A stretch of 37,763 nucleotides of DNA from Comamonadaceae bacterium. GTDB lineage: Bacteria > Pseudomonadota > Gammaproteobacteria > Burkholderiales > Burkholderiaceae_C. A program made the position numbers and the translations under genes. Positions 1 to 12,797 of the stretch are shown here, in pieces (the first letter of the stretch is position 1; every line of letters starts with the position of its first letter). The stretch spans positions 1 through 37,763 of the forward strand of contig CANFQF010000010.1 in the NCBI GenBank assembly GCA_947449025.1, written 5' to 3'. The notes under the pieces were generated by a model that did no database searches, had not been told where the DNA came from, and worked only from the letters and a program-made list of their open reading frames with translations.

Positions 1-1
1 C

Positions 2-481
2 TCAGCCAGCCTGCACCAGCACCACCGCCCGCGCCTCGATGCTGCGGCCCTCGCCCACAGGCCCCATCTTCTCGGCCGTCTTGGCCTTGATGTTCACGCA
101 GCCGGCATCCACACCCAGGATAGTGGCAACGCGGGCGCGTATGGCCTCGATGTGCGGGGCGAGCTTGGGCGCCTGGGCGATGATGGTCGAATCGACATTG
201 ACCAGACGCCAGCCGGCCGCCTGAACGCGCCGCAGGGCCTCGGCCAGCAACACGGCGGAATCAGCGCCGCGAAACTGCGGGTCGGTGTCGGGAAAGTGCC
301 GGCCGATGTCACCGAGGCCGGCCGCACCCAGCAGGGCGTCGGTGATGGCGTGCAGCAGCGCGTCGGCATCCGAATGCCCCAGCAGGCCTTTTTCGTAGGG
401 GATGTGAACCCCACCCAGGATCAGGGGCCGCCCCTCCACCAGGGCGTGCACGTCCCAACCCTCGCCAATGCGAATGTTCAT
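2..481 (-). CDS. ispF: 2-C-methyl-D-erythritol 2,4-cyclodiphosphate synthase
   Basis: Translation [68 protein letters not shown]...; IspF motifs DVH and [15 protein letters not shown] overlap with upstream ispD. Confidence 0.96.
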   Translation of the reverse strand: MNIRIGEGWDVHALVEGRPLILGGVHIPYEKGLLGHSDADALLHAITDALLGAAGLGDIGRHFPDTDPQFRGADSAVLLAEALRRVQAAGWRLVNVDSTIIAQAPKLAPHIEAIRARVATILGVDAGCVNIKAKTAEKMGPVGEGRSIEARAVVLVQAG

Positions 482-1200
482 GAGGATGGCTCCTGGCGTT
501 GCGAAAGCACGGCCTCGGCCAGGCGGAAATCCTCCGGCCAGGTGACCTTGAAATTGAGCGCCGACGAGGGCACCAGGCGCGGGCGGTAGCCGGCGGCCTC
601 CATCGCGCTGGCCTCGTCGGTGACGGCGTCGCCCGCCGTCTCCAGGGCCTGCAGCAGCGGGCCGAGGCGGAACATCTGCGGGGTCTGGGCTTGCCACAGG
701 TGATCGCGCGGCACAGTGACCTCGGCGCGGCCGTCCAAGGCGCGCTTGAGGGTGTCGGCAACAGGCTGGGCCAGCAGGCCGCCCACCGGGTCGGGCAGGC
801 AGGCATCAATCAGGCGGTCGACCAGTTCGGCGGTGACCAAGCATCGGGCGGCATCGTGTACCAGCACCCAGTCGGTGTCTGCCGCGCCCTGCGCGCGCAA
901 GGCCCGCAAGCCGGCGGTGACCGTGGCGGCACGGGTGGGGCCGCCGCACTCGGCGCGCACCAGACCCGGCACATCCCGCAAGCCCGCCATGCCTTCCAGC
1001 GTGCGATCCCCTGGCGCCACCGCCACCAAAACCGTGGACAGGCGACGGACCGCGCCCAGGGCCAGCAAGGTGTGCTGCACCAGGGGCAGGCCCGCCAGTG
1101 GCTGGTATTGCTTGGGGTTGGCGGTACCGGCACGGCTGCCGCTGCCGGCGCAGGGCACCAGAGCGTGCAGGCAGGGAGCGGACGTCGAGACAGAGGGCAT
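478..1200 (-). CDS. ispD: 2-C-methyl-D-erythritol 4-phosphate cytidylyltransferase
   Basis: Start chosen at [45 protein letters not shown]...; nucleotidyltransferase motif and VHDAARCLV. The longer 614-aa ORF is a frame artefact over mfd. Confidence 0.94.
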   Translation of the reverse strand: MPSVSTSAPCLHALVPCAGSGSRAGTANPKQYQPLAGLPLVQHTLLALGAVRRLSTVLVAVAPGDRTLEGMAGLRDVPGLVRAECGGPTRAATVTAGLRALRAQGAADTDWVLVHDAARCLVTAELVDRLIDACLPDPVGGLLAQPVADTLKRALDGRAEVTVPRDHLWQAQTPQMFRLGPLLQALETAGDAVTDEASAMEAAGYRPRLVPSSALNFKVTWPEDFRLAEAVLSQRQEPSS

Positions 1201-1419
1201 GGGGGGTGTAGCGGTGACAGTGCTCAGGGCGGGCCATCCGCAGACGGCCTTGCGCACTGCCGACCATTCTAGAATCACTTGGTTCGCACCCCGCGCCAGC
1301 CCGCGCGGGGTGTTTGCCATTTGCGCTCGCAAACTACACAGACCGCACGCATTTACCCAGCTTACCCAGCGCTCCGACTCACCGCCCACGTTCACCGCGA
1401 CCCCTTCCCTGCCCCCTTC

Positions 1420-4989
<3,570 letters not shown>

Positions 4990-5010
4990 TAAGGCAGGCT
5001 TGCTCGTCGC

Positions 5011-6462
5011 TTACAGGGCGGCGACCGCCTTGCGGACGCCCTCGCCGTAGGCCCTTTCAGTTCCCCGCCCAAGCAGCACATGCGCTTGCGGGGTACCCGA
5101 CTCCATCGCAGAGGCCAGCGATCGCCGGATCGTTAGGGGCTGAGTGCTGGCGGCCAGGGACGAGGCCACTGGCGGCGTCGTGTCACCAGCCGCCATCCGG
5201 GGCTCGGGGGTCACCGCCGTGGCGACTGGAATAGGCGGCAGTGGCAGCGGGGGCAGAGCGGATGCCGACGCCGCCGATCCCTTTGATGGCGCCAATGCTG
5301 GCAAAGGCGGCAGAGGCATTCGCGGCCGCGTGGTCCGCTCCGGCGCCCGCGGTGACTGCGTTGGCTGTGGGACTGGCACTGCGGTGCCCGGCTTTTCCAG
5401 GCTTCCAACCCTCACAGCGCTTGGCTGCGCGCGGCCGGCTTGGGGCAAGGGAGGCAGCGGCAGTGAGGGCAAGGGAACAGAACGCGCCTTCGATGCCAGC
5501 AAAGACGGCTTACCGACGCCTGGTTCACCCAGGGGGGGCGCCACCTCGCGCGGGCTCAGCGCGTCAACTGCTGGCGCCGCGGCCGGCGTGGTCGCAGACG
5601 GTGCGGTCGCAGACAGTGTTCTAGCGGAAGGTGTCGCCGCAGCCGGCGTCGCGCGGGCTTGGGCTGTCGGTTCGGCGAGGGAAGCGGCCGTCACCCTGGG
5701 CACGCTCGCATGCGGGGAACTGAGCTCATGGATCCGCAAGATGCTCAGGGAATCTTCGACGCCCTGAAGCCCGGCGCCACTGTCCGACCTCGAGAGCGTG
5801 CTGCCAGGGCTTGCAGACAGGGATGTCCCTCTGACCGTCGATGCCGCACGGGTGCGGGAGCCTAGCGTTGCAAATGACGAGGCACTCGAGTACTCGGCCG
5901 AGTCGGCATCCGACGATCGCGAGGCAGCAGGCAAACCCAGCACTCTGAGAAGTGCGGGCTTTCCCTCTTCAAACTCGCCCATCTCAAGCCCGGCCAGCCT
6001 TTTAACGGTCTCGACCGGTACAAGTCCCTTGAGGCTCCCACAGACCTGGTCGACCAGACCCTCTACTTCAGTGGGCCCGATGCCTAGCTGTGTCGTGTGC
6101 TCGGAGAAACTGGTGCTAATCGCAAGGCGGAAGTCCACCATTGCGGCCTTGCGATGCGCCAATCGGGCTGCTTGCTGGGAGTCGGACCCATGGTCATCGC
6201 GGTGCCCTTTCCAGTTGACGTGACAGATGTCGAATCGGCTGGGAAGACCGCTGCGGGGCGAGCGGCGCAATTCACCCTTACCGGGGGATTGCTTCCCGTC
6301 GACCCCGTAGGTCTCGACCAACTTTTCAATCGCGCGGCTACGGCGGGGGGCCGCAGCGCCAGAGACAGTTGCAGTTGCAGGGATCTGCGACAAGTCGGTC
6401 GCGGGCTTTTTGTAGATTTTGGTCAGCATGAATATCTGCGGAAAGGTTAGGTTTGGGAGCAT
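5011..6462 (-). CDS. Uncharacterised Pro/Ser/Ala-rich protein with LPPLP-type motifs
   Basis: Single long ORF of 483 aa filling the gap between mfd and serB. Ordered-looking N-terminal third (AMVDFRLAISTSFSEHTTQLGIGPTEVEGLVDQVCGSLKGLVPVETVKRLAG) then low-complexity tail with PLPSLPLPPLP, MPLPPLPAL, LPPLPLPPIP. Start could also be 6429 (MLTKIYKK). Confidence 0.7.
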   Translation of the reverse strand: MLPNLTFPQIFMLTKIYKKPATDLSQIPATATVSGAAAPRRSRAIEKLVETYGVDGKQSPGKGELRRSPRSGLPSRFDICHVNWKGHRDDHGSDSQQAARLAHRKAAMVDFRLAISTSFSEHTTQLGIGPTEVEGLVDQVCGSLKGLVPVETVKRLAGLEMGEFEEGKPALLRVLGLPAASRSSDADSAEYSSASSFATLGSRTRAASTVRGTSLSASPGSTLSRSDSGAGLQGVEDSLSILRIHELSSPHASVPRVTAASLAEPTAQARATPAAATPSARTLSATAPSATTPAAAPAVDALSPREVAPPLGEPGVGKPSLLASKARSVPLPSLPLPPLPQAGRAQPSAVRVGSLEKPGTAVPVPQPTQSPRAPERTTRPRMPLPPLPALAPSKGSAASASALPPLPLPPIPVATAVTPEPRMAAGDTTPPVASSLAASTQPLTIRRSLASAMESGTPQAHVLLGRGTERAYGEGVRKAVAAL

Positions 6463-6620
6463 CCGGTGCCCCGCCTTCGTAACGACCCCAGGTCACCGGG
6501 TTCATGCGTTCGCTGACACGACAGCATTGGTACCTCTCTTCACCAAGAAAGGGCCACGTTGCCGACATGACCGAAGGGCTGCAGGACGGGGCGGTGCGAG
6601 ATGCGAAAATGCGAGGTGAC

Positions 6621-7340
6621 ATGACGCACACACACGAATACGCCCCCGGCCTCGTGGTCCAGGGCTTCACCCCGCCCCTCACGCTCAAGGCCTTTGGCCT
6701 GATCGCCTTTGATATGGACTCCACGCTGATCAACATCGAATGCGTGGACGAAATCGCCGCTGCCGCCGGCCGCAAGGACGAAGTGGCCGCCATCACAGAG
6801 GCCGCCATGCGCGGCGAGATCACCGACTACAAAGAGAGCCTGCGCCGGCGCGTGGCTCTGCTCCGGGGCGTGCCCGAAGCGGCCATGCAGCAGGTGTACG
6901 ACCAGCGCTTGCAACTCAATCCGGGTGCAGCCGAACTGGTAGCCGCCTGTAAGAAGGCCGGCCTCAAGACCTTGCTGGTCTCGGGCGGCTTTACCTTCTT
7001 CACCGACCGCATCCGCGACCGCCTCGGCATCGATGACACCCGATCCAACGTGCTGGAGGTCCAAGGCGGCAAACTGACCGGCCGCATGGTCGACCAGGAC
7101 TGGGGCGACATTTGCGACGGCGAAGAAAAGCGCCGCATGCTGCGCACCACCTGCGCCCGCCACGGGCTCTCGCCCAAGCAAGCCATCGCCATGGGCGACG
7201 GCGCCAACGACCTGCCAATGATGGGAGAGGCCGGTCTCTCGGTGGCCTACCACGCCAAGCCCAAGGTGCGCGAGCAGGCGATGGTGGCGATCAACAGCGG
7301 CGGGCTGGATCGGCTCCTCGAGCTTGTGGTCCCAGCCTAA
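6621..7340 (+). CDS. serB: Phosphoserine phosphatase
   Basis: HAD motifs FDMDSTLINIECVDEIA, LLVSGGFTFFTDRI, MGDGANDLPMMGEAGLSVAYHAKP. Confidence 0.95.
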   Translation: MTHTHEYAPGLVVQGFTPPLTLKAFGLIAFDMDSTLINIECVDEIAAAAGRKDEVAAITEAAMRGEITDYKESLRRRVALLRGVPEAAMQQVYDQRLQLNPGAAELVAACKKAGLKTLLVSGGFTFFTDRIRDRLGIDDTRSNVLEVQGGKLTGRMVDQDWGDICDGEEKRRMLRTTCARHGLSPKQAIAMGDGANDLPMMGEAGLSVAYHAKPKVREQAMVAINSGGLDRLLELVVPA

Positions 7341-7357
7341 TCGGTAAACCCGATGCG

Positions 7358-7375
7358 CCTGCCCGGCGGGGCAGG
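7358..7375 (+). terminator. Possible hairpin downstream of serB
   Basis: CCTGCCC-GGCG-GGGCAGG perfect 7-bp stem 17 nt after the serB stop; no strong T tract. Confidence 0.35.
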
Positions 7376-7756
7376 TGACTCCTTTGCGCCGAGTCTGGTT
7401 CGCCGTTGAGTCAGACGAACCGCGAGGCTGATCATGGCTTGCCGGGTCATGCCATGCCGCAGTGCTACGCGGCCGATGACCGCTCATCGGCGCACGCTTA
7501 GCGTGGGCGCTGATACAAACGCATCGCCATGCGCCGCCATATGCCTTTGCCCCTTTGCGCCAAGGGCATTCAAGGCCGCGCATCTTCCCCTTGTGGTCGT
7601 CCCTGCAGTTGACCAGTCGTCTGCCATTGAAGGCATCGAGACAACACCCGAGTCAGCGCCCCGAAAGAACGATCTGGAGCGAATCGATCGAGCCTGGCAC
7701 CCATGCAGGCTCGTGACCGCGAGCACCCCTGTTGTTGGGTTCAACCCGAGGTGTTC

Positions 7757-9496
7757 ATGCACAATTTTTTCCTCTGGCTCCGCGCGCAAACTGCGACACC
7801 CAAGCGATTCCTTCAAGGCGCCCTCGCGGGCTTGGCGCTCTCCCTGCTGGCCGCTTGCGGCGGTGGCGGATCTTCCGATTCACAAAACCCTGTACCCGAC
7901 GCTAGCAGCAGCCCACTGCCTGCTGCCCCACTGCCTGCTGCCCCACCGCCAGCTGCCCCACCGCCTGCTCCCGTGAGCCTCAGCGGCCGGGCCACCTTTG
8001 ACTACGTTCCCAACCAGTCGGGCCAACTGATCTACGGAAAAACCGAGGCGAGGCCGATTCGTAACGCAACCTTGGAGGTGGTCGACAAAGACGGCAAGGC
8101 GCTTACGCGAACGACAACCGATGACCAGGGCCGCTACAGCGTCTCCCTGCCTTCGGATCAGACGGTCCGCCTTCGCGTGCTGGCGCAGATAGATGCCAAT
8201 GGCACGCCGATCGCCGTCACCGACAACACGCGCGCAGAGGCCCTGTATGCGGTCGAGTCACCGGCGTTTGCGTCCAACACAGGAACGGCCAATGTGCATG
8301 CCGCCTCGGGCTGGACGGGTTCGGCCTATTCTGAATCGCGCTCTGCAGCACCCTTTGCCATTCTCGACACTGTTTATCGCGCGCAGCGCAGGCTTCTGGC
8401 CTTGGATCCCGCCGCGAGATTCAAGCCCCTCCGCTTGCACTGGAGCACGGCCAACAAGCCGGCGTCCGGTAACCCGGCATCGGGCGATATAGAAGGCACC
8501 AGTTTCAAACCCACCCTCGGCATGGGCCACATCTACGTTCTGGGGCAGGCTGAAGTCGACACGGACGAATACGATGAGTCCGTCATCACCCATGAGTGGG
8601 GCCACTACTACCAGTGGACATTCTCTCGGGACGACTCCCCGGGTGGGCCCCACGGAAATGAGCCGCTGGAAATGACCCTCGCCTTCAGCGAGGGCTGGGG
8701 CGACGGGCTTTCCGGCATCATCAATGAACGCCATGACTACAGTGATAGCCTGGGTCCGAGCCAGTCCAGTGGGTTCTGGCTCCTGTTAGACGGCGCATTG
8801 CCGCTCGAGACGGGATGGTCACGGGCGTATTCGATCGCGCAAATCGTCTTCCAGTTGGGTCAGCAGGCAGGTTTTTCTTCGATACACCAGGCCATGAAGA
8901 ATTTGGCCAATACGCCGGCCTTCACCTCGATCTTCGCGTTCTCGGACGCTGTGCGACGCAACAACCCGAACGCAGGCGACACCATCGATCAGCTGCTCAG
9001 GGCGCATTCGATCGTGACCTCGAAGCAGTCGGGCGATCCGTTTGGCACCAACGAAACCAACGATGGCGGCTTGGCCATCCCGGGCGTACCACCGCTGGCG
9101 CTGGTCATGCCGATCTACCAGCCTCTGACACTGAACACCCCCTCAAGAGGCTGCAGTGTCAACGCAGCGCCCCTCTTCAAAATCGACCCTGCTCTCGGTA
9201 TCCCCAATAAGTTGGGTAATCAGCGCTTCATGCGATTCGACGCCCTCGAAGCAGGCTGGTACCGCTTGTATGTTCAAGGGGTGACGCGCAGCGACGGAAC
9301 CCAGGCTCAACCCGTCCTAAGCGTGCTGGAAAGGGGCGCTCGCAACTGGTATCGGCCGCTCCCGCCTCCTGGCTACAGGCTCATGAACTTGCAGGCGGGG
9401 CCGGCCGTCCTGAGCCTGGAGGACAAAGATGTGACTGACGGAAAAGTGCTCGCCGGATGCATCGACGTGATGATCACCAAAGCACCAGCCAACTGA
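7757..9496 (+). CDS. Putative metallopeptidase lipoprotein with N-terminal carboxypeptidase-regulatory-like domain
   Basis: Lipobox LSLLAAC|GGGGSSD; Pro-Ala linker; Ig-like segment (NATLEVVDKDGKALTRTTTDDQGRYSVSLP); HExxH motif in VITHEWGHYYQWTF with downstream AFSEGWGDGLSG as a possible third zinc ligand. Confidence 0.75.
   Translation: MHNFFLWLRAQTATPKRFLQGALAGLALSLLAACGGGGSSDSQNPVPDASSSPLPAAPLPAAPPPAAPPPAPVSLSGRATFDYVPNQSGQLIYGKTEARPIRNATLEVVDKDGKALTRTTTDDQGRYSVSLPSDQTVRLRVLAQIDANGTPIAVTDNTRAEALYAVESPAFASNTGTANVHAASGWTGSAYSESRSAAPFAILDTVYRAQRRLLALDPAARFKPLRLHWSTANKPASGNPASGDIEGTSFKPTLGMGHIYVLGQAEVDTDEYDESVITHEWGHYYQWTFSRDDSPGGPHGNEPLEMTLAFSEGWGDGLSGIINERHDYSDSLGPSQSSGFWLLLDGALPLETGWSRAYSIAQIVFQLGQQAGFSSIHQAMKNLANTPAFTSIFAFSDAVRRNNPNAGDTIDQLLRAHSIVTSKQSGDPFGTNETNDGGLAIPGVPPLALVMPIYQPLTLNTPSRGCSVNAAPLFKIDPALGIPNKLGNQRFMRFDALEAGWYRLYVQGVTRSDGTQAQPVLSVLERGARNWYRPLPPPGYRLMNLQAGPAVLSLEDKDVTDGKVLAGCIDVMITKAPAN
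7912..7971 (+). repeat. 4 x 15-bp tandem repeat encoding Pro-Ala linker
   Basis: cccactgcctgctgc / cccactgcctgctgc / cccaccgccagctgc / cccaccgcctgctcc, within the lipoprotein linker. Confidence 0.85.
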
Positions 9497-9511
9497 ACTG
9501 GAGATATCCGC

Positions 9512-10045
9512 ATGAAAAATAACGCTAGGCGCATCGGCCCCTTGTGGACAGTCCTGTCGGCTGCCCTCCTGCTCGGGCTGTCCAGCCTTCACCCTTGTGT
9601 CGCAGACGTGGCTCACCCCGTCCACGCTTCACACGCTGAGCATTCGGCGAAGACCTCGCACAAGACTGGCTCCGGGGTCCAGATCCAGAGCACGGTCACC
9701 CGCCTCGGGAATAATTCGGTAGAAGTGCTGCTCCGAATCGAAGGTGTGAACGCCGCTGATGGCGCCACCATCTCGTACACGCTCAGTGGCGCCGGCCAGA
9801 TCACAGCACAGGAGAAGGACGCTCTCCCTAGCGGTCAGGTGACCACGCGTCGGGTCACGGTGCGCCTGGCGCCTGGCGAGGAGCCCTATTTGAACGTGTT
9901 CACGCGCCAGGCTGATCGCAGCAGCGTCACCTCGATTGCGCTGGACAAGGGTTCGGTGAACAAGAAAGCTGCACCAGCCGGGTCGGTCACCCAGGACAGT
10001 AGCGGCCGAGACTTGGTCGTCATGCCGGGGCAGTTGCGCAAATAA
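9512..10045 (+). CDS. Small exported protein of unknown function
   Basis: MKNNARRIGPLWTVLSAALLLGLSSLHPCVADVAHP N-terminal signal-like segment; 177 aa; begins 15 bp after the metallopeptidase lipoprotein stop, likely same transcript. Confidence 0.7.
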   Translation: MKNNARRIGPLWTVLSAALLLGLSSLHPCVADVAHPVHASHAEHSAKTSHKTGSGVQIQSTVTRLGNNSVEVLLRIEGVNAADGATISYTLSGAGQITAQEKDALPSGQVTTRRVTVRLAPGEEPYLNVFTRQADRSSVTSIALDKGSVNKKAAPAGSVTQDSSGRDLVVMPGQLRK

Positions 10046-10058
10046 GGCCCGCGGGTAG

Positions 10059-11771
10059 CTAAACCCGCTCCACCACCGGCCGGCCGGCCTGCACCGCAAA
10101 GCTGGCCAGCGTCTCGATGCGGGCATCAGCCCGCGTGACGTCGTCGAGCACCCGGAGCGTGGTGCGCATCGCGCCCGGTGTGATCTCGCACACGCCGTAG
10201 CCTCGCCGGGTCCCCTCGGCGAAGACGAAGTGCGGGTTGTCCTTGAGGCGCCGCTGGGCCTGCTCGCCGCCGGCCGAACGCGAGGTGATGCTGGTGCCGC
10301 AAAACTCCACACCCACACTCGCGCTCTCGGGCCGGGCGTAGTCGGCCTTTACATGGCCGACCCAGTTCTCATGGACATCGCCACCAAGCAGCACGGGGCT
10401 GCGCACCCGGTGGCGTTGCAAGCTGTCGGTGAGGCGCCGGCGGGCGGCGCCGTAGCCGTCCCAGCCGTCGTTCCAGACACGCTCGCCTGAAGCAGTCCGA
10501 CCGATCCGGCGGCCGAACAGGGTCTGCTGGCCAATCACCGTCCAGCCGCTGCCGGCCTGTGCCATGGTCTGGTCGAACCACTGCTCCTGCGCGGTGCCGA
10601 GCAGCGTGCGCGACGGATCTTCCAATTCGGAGCAGGTAGCCGGGTCCACCATGCCGCTGCGGTGCTGGGGGTTGCCGCACACCTGCGCGTCGCGCCATTG
10701 GCGGGCATCGAGCATGACGAGGTCGGCCAGTTGGCCAAAGCGGTAACGGCGCGGGAGCATGACCTGGTGCGTGGCCTGCGGGCGGACCCCGCGCACGAAG
10801 TCGGCCGCGCGCAGCGGCATGTGCTCGTAGAAGGCCTGGTAGGCGGCGTTGCGGCGGGCGTTGAAGTCGGCGGCGCTGTTGAGGCCCCAGGGCCGGCCAT
10901 CGCCGGGCCAGACCCCTGCGTAGTCGTTTTGCACTTCATGGTCGTCCCAGGTGACGATCCAGGGGCAGGCTGCATGCATGGCCTGAAGCAGCGGGTCGCC
11001 CCGGTGCAGAGCGTGGCGCTCACGGTAGTCGGACAGGCTGACCACAGTGGCCAGCGTGGGGAAGTTGCGCACTGCGGCGGCGGCGTTGGGGTATTCGTAG
11101 ATGTAGTCGCCCAAAAACAGCACCAAGTCGAGGTTCTCCTCGCGCATGTGCCGATAGGCACCATACAGGCCGTGCTCCCAGCGCTGGCAAGAGGCGTAGG
11201 CCAGTCGCAAACGAGCCACCCGGGCCTGAGGGTCCGGCAGGGTGCGGGTGCGACCCACCGGGCTGACAACGCCGCCGGCGATGAAGCGGTAGAAGTACCA
11301 GCGGTCGGGCGCGAGGCCCTGTACCTCGGCATGGACGCTGAAGGCCAGATCCGGCGTGGCCAAGGTCTGACCACTGGCGGCCAGGCGCGAGAAGGCCTCG
11401 TCGTCGGCCAGCTCCCAGCGCACCGGCACCGGCGTATTTCCCAATGAATCGAGCAGTCCGGGCGAGACCAGACGGGTCCACAGCACCATGCCGTCGGCAG
11501 TCGGCGAGCCGCTGGCGACGCCCAGGCCAAACGGGTCAAAGCGCCAGCGGGCCTCGGCATGGGCGCCACGCGGGAGCCAATGGGTGCCGGCAACTGCCAG
11601 CGCCAGGCGCAGCAGATGACGCCGATCCTGGGAGGGAGGCTGGAAGGCCGGCTGAGAGGAAAGGGGGAAGTTGCTCAAGGCGCAATTGGAGGCGGGCACG
11701 TCGGCGGATCCAGCGGCAACCGCATCAGCTCGAGCAGGGTGGCGAGCAGGAACGGTTTCGGGGTCAAGCAT
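10059..11771 (-). CDS. phoD: PhoD-family alkaline phosphatase/phosphodiesterase
   Basis: Tat-like RRHLLRLALAVAG; GVASGSPTADGMVLWTRL, LAYASCQRWEHGLYGAYRHM, DLVLFLGDYIYEY, TWDDHEVQNDYAG, LLGGDVHENW. Confidence 0.9.
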   Translation of the reverse strand: MLDPETVPARHPARADAVAAGSADVPASNCALSNFPLSSQPAFQPPSQDRRHLLRLALAVAGTHWLPRGAHAEARWRFDPFGLGVASGSPTADGMVLWTRLVSPGLLDSLGNTPVPVRWELADDEAFSRLAASGQTLATPDLAFSVHAEVQGLAPDRWYFYRFIAGGVVSPVGRTRTLPDPQARVARLRLAYASCQRWEHGLYGAYRHMREENLDLVLFLGDYIYEYPNAAAAVRNFPTLATVVSLSDYRERHALHRGDPLLQAMHAACPWIVTWDDHEVQNDYAGVWPGDGRPWGLNSAADFNARRNAAYQAFYEHMPLRAADFVRGVRPQATHQVMLPRRYRFGQLADLVMLDARQWRDAQVCGNPQHRSGMVDPATCSELEDPSRTLLGTAQEQWFDQTMAQAGSGWTVIGQQTLFGRRIGRTASGERVWNDGWDGYGAARRRLTDSLQRHRVRSPVLLGGDVHENWVGHVKADYARPESASVGVEFCGTSITSRSAGGEQAQRRLKDNPHFVFAEGTRRGYGVCEITPGAMRTTLRVLDDVTRADARIETLASFAVQAGRPVVERV

Positions 11772-11847
11772 GCGGACGATTATGGAGACCGCCCGGCTAG
11801 GCCGTTGACTGAACCTGCCAAAGCGCGCAGGGCGACTGTCGCTCCGC

Positions 11848-12510
11848 TCAGGGCTTGAGGGCCGCCTTGCGGTCGGCCTGAACCTTCTGCGCCGACACGC
11901 GCTCGCCAATGCGCTTGGTGTAGCTCCGGTGGTCGATGCCGGCGGCGGCCAGCAGGTCCTCACCGTAGATGGTCTTGGTGGCCAGCGCGACCAGCGGCAG
12001 GTTCACGAAGGCGGCGATATCCGCTTGGGTGAAGTGCTCCCCGGCGACGTAGGGCGAGAAGCGGGCCAGTTGCTGGAAGGCGGCGATCGTGGCCTCGAGT
12101 TGCTTGCGGATGCGGTCCTTGTTGGCATCGGACAAGGCCGGTGCGCCGAAGAAGGCAGAGGCGTAGAGCTGGCGAGCGCAGATCTCAAGGTGCCAGTCGA
12201 TGTAGGTCGTGAGCTCACGTACCTTGGCCGCCTCGAAGGGGTCGGCCGGCAACAGAGCCGGCTCGGGGAAGGCCTGTTCGAGCCAGTCCACGATGGCCTG
12301 GCTCTCCGAGATGCTCCCACGGGGCGTGACGATGAAGGGCACCTTGCCCATGGGCGAGTGGGCGCGCAGGGCCGGATCCTTCAAGGGCAAGGGGGTGTTG
12401 ACCTCGGTGAAGGCCACGCCTTTTTCGAGCAAGGCCATCTTGACCTTGTTGTAGTAGTTGGAGAGCGGAAAGCCGTGCAGGGCGATCGGCAATTGGGTCG
12501 TGCTTGTCAT
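11848..12510 (-). CDS. Glutathione S-transferase family protein
   Basis: MTSTTQLPIALHGFPLSNYYNKVKMALLEKGVAFTEVNTPL... PMGKVPFIV...SESQAIVDWLEQAFPEPALLP: thioredoxin-like GST N-domain. Confidence 0.88.
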   Translation of the reverse strand: MTSTTQLPIALHGFPLSNYYNKVKMALLEKGVAFTEVNTPLPLKDPALRAHSPMGKVPFIVTPRGSISESQAIVDWLEQAFPEPALLPADPFEAAKVRELTTYIDWHLEICARQLYASAFFGAPALSDANKDRIRKQLEATIAAFQQLARFSPYVAGEHFTQADIAAFVNLPLVALATKTIYGEDLLAAAGIDHRSYTKRIGERVSAQKVQADRKAALKP

Positions 12511-12797
12511 GCGCAGTTTCTGGTTGTATGGGCAGGTTGCGAGGCGCTTCACGTCAAGGCCTGCGCCGGACCGGATGCACGGCGCATCTTGAGTGTAGCG
12601 AGGACCTTACGAGGGCCGTTTGCGCGTGCCCGCCCCGACAAGCCATGCCGGCCGCACGCACGCCCAAGCACAGCATCTTCCTACACCGCATCGCTCCCTC
12701 AGCCACGCCCCGCGCAGGGGCAGCCTCGTCAGGATCGCCGCCGGCCTCACAAGCATTGGGGCCGCTGACCACGACGAATCCCAAGGGAGATATCACC

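Noticed and set aside
6463-6560. HrpL-box-like TGAACC-N16-TTACGAA upstream of the 483-aa orphan (minus strand)
   Set aside because: Three or more mismatches to the GGAACC-N15/16-CCACNNA consensus and no genome context for a T3SS; not better than chance.
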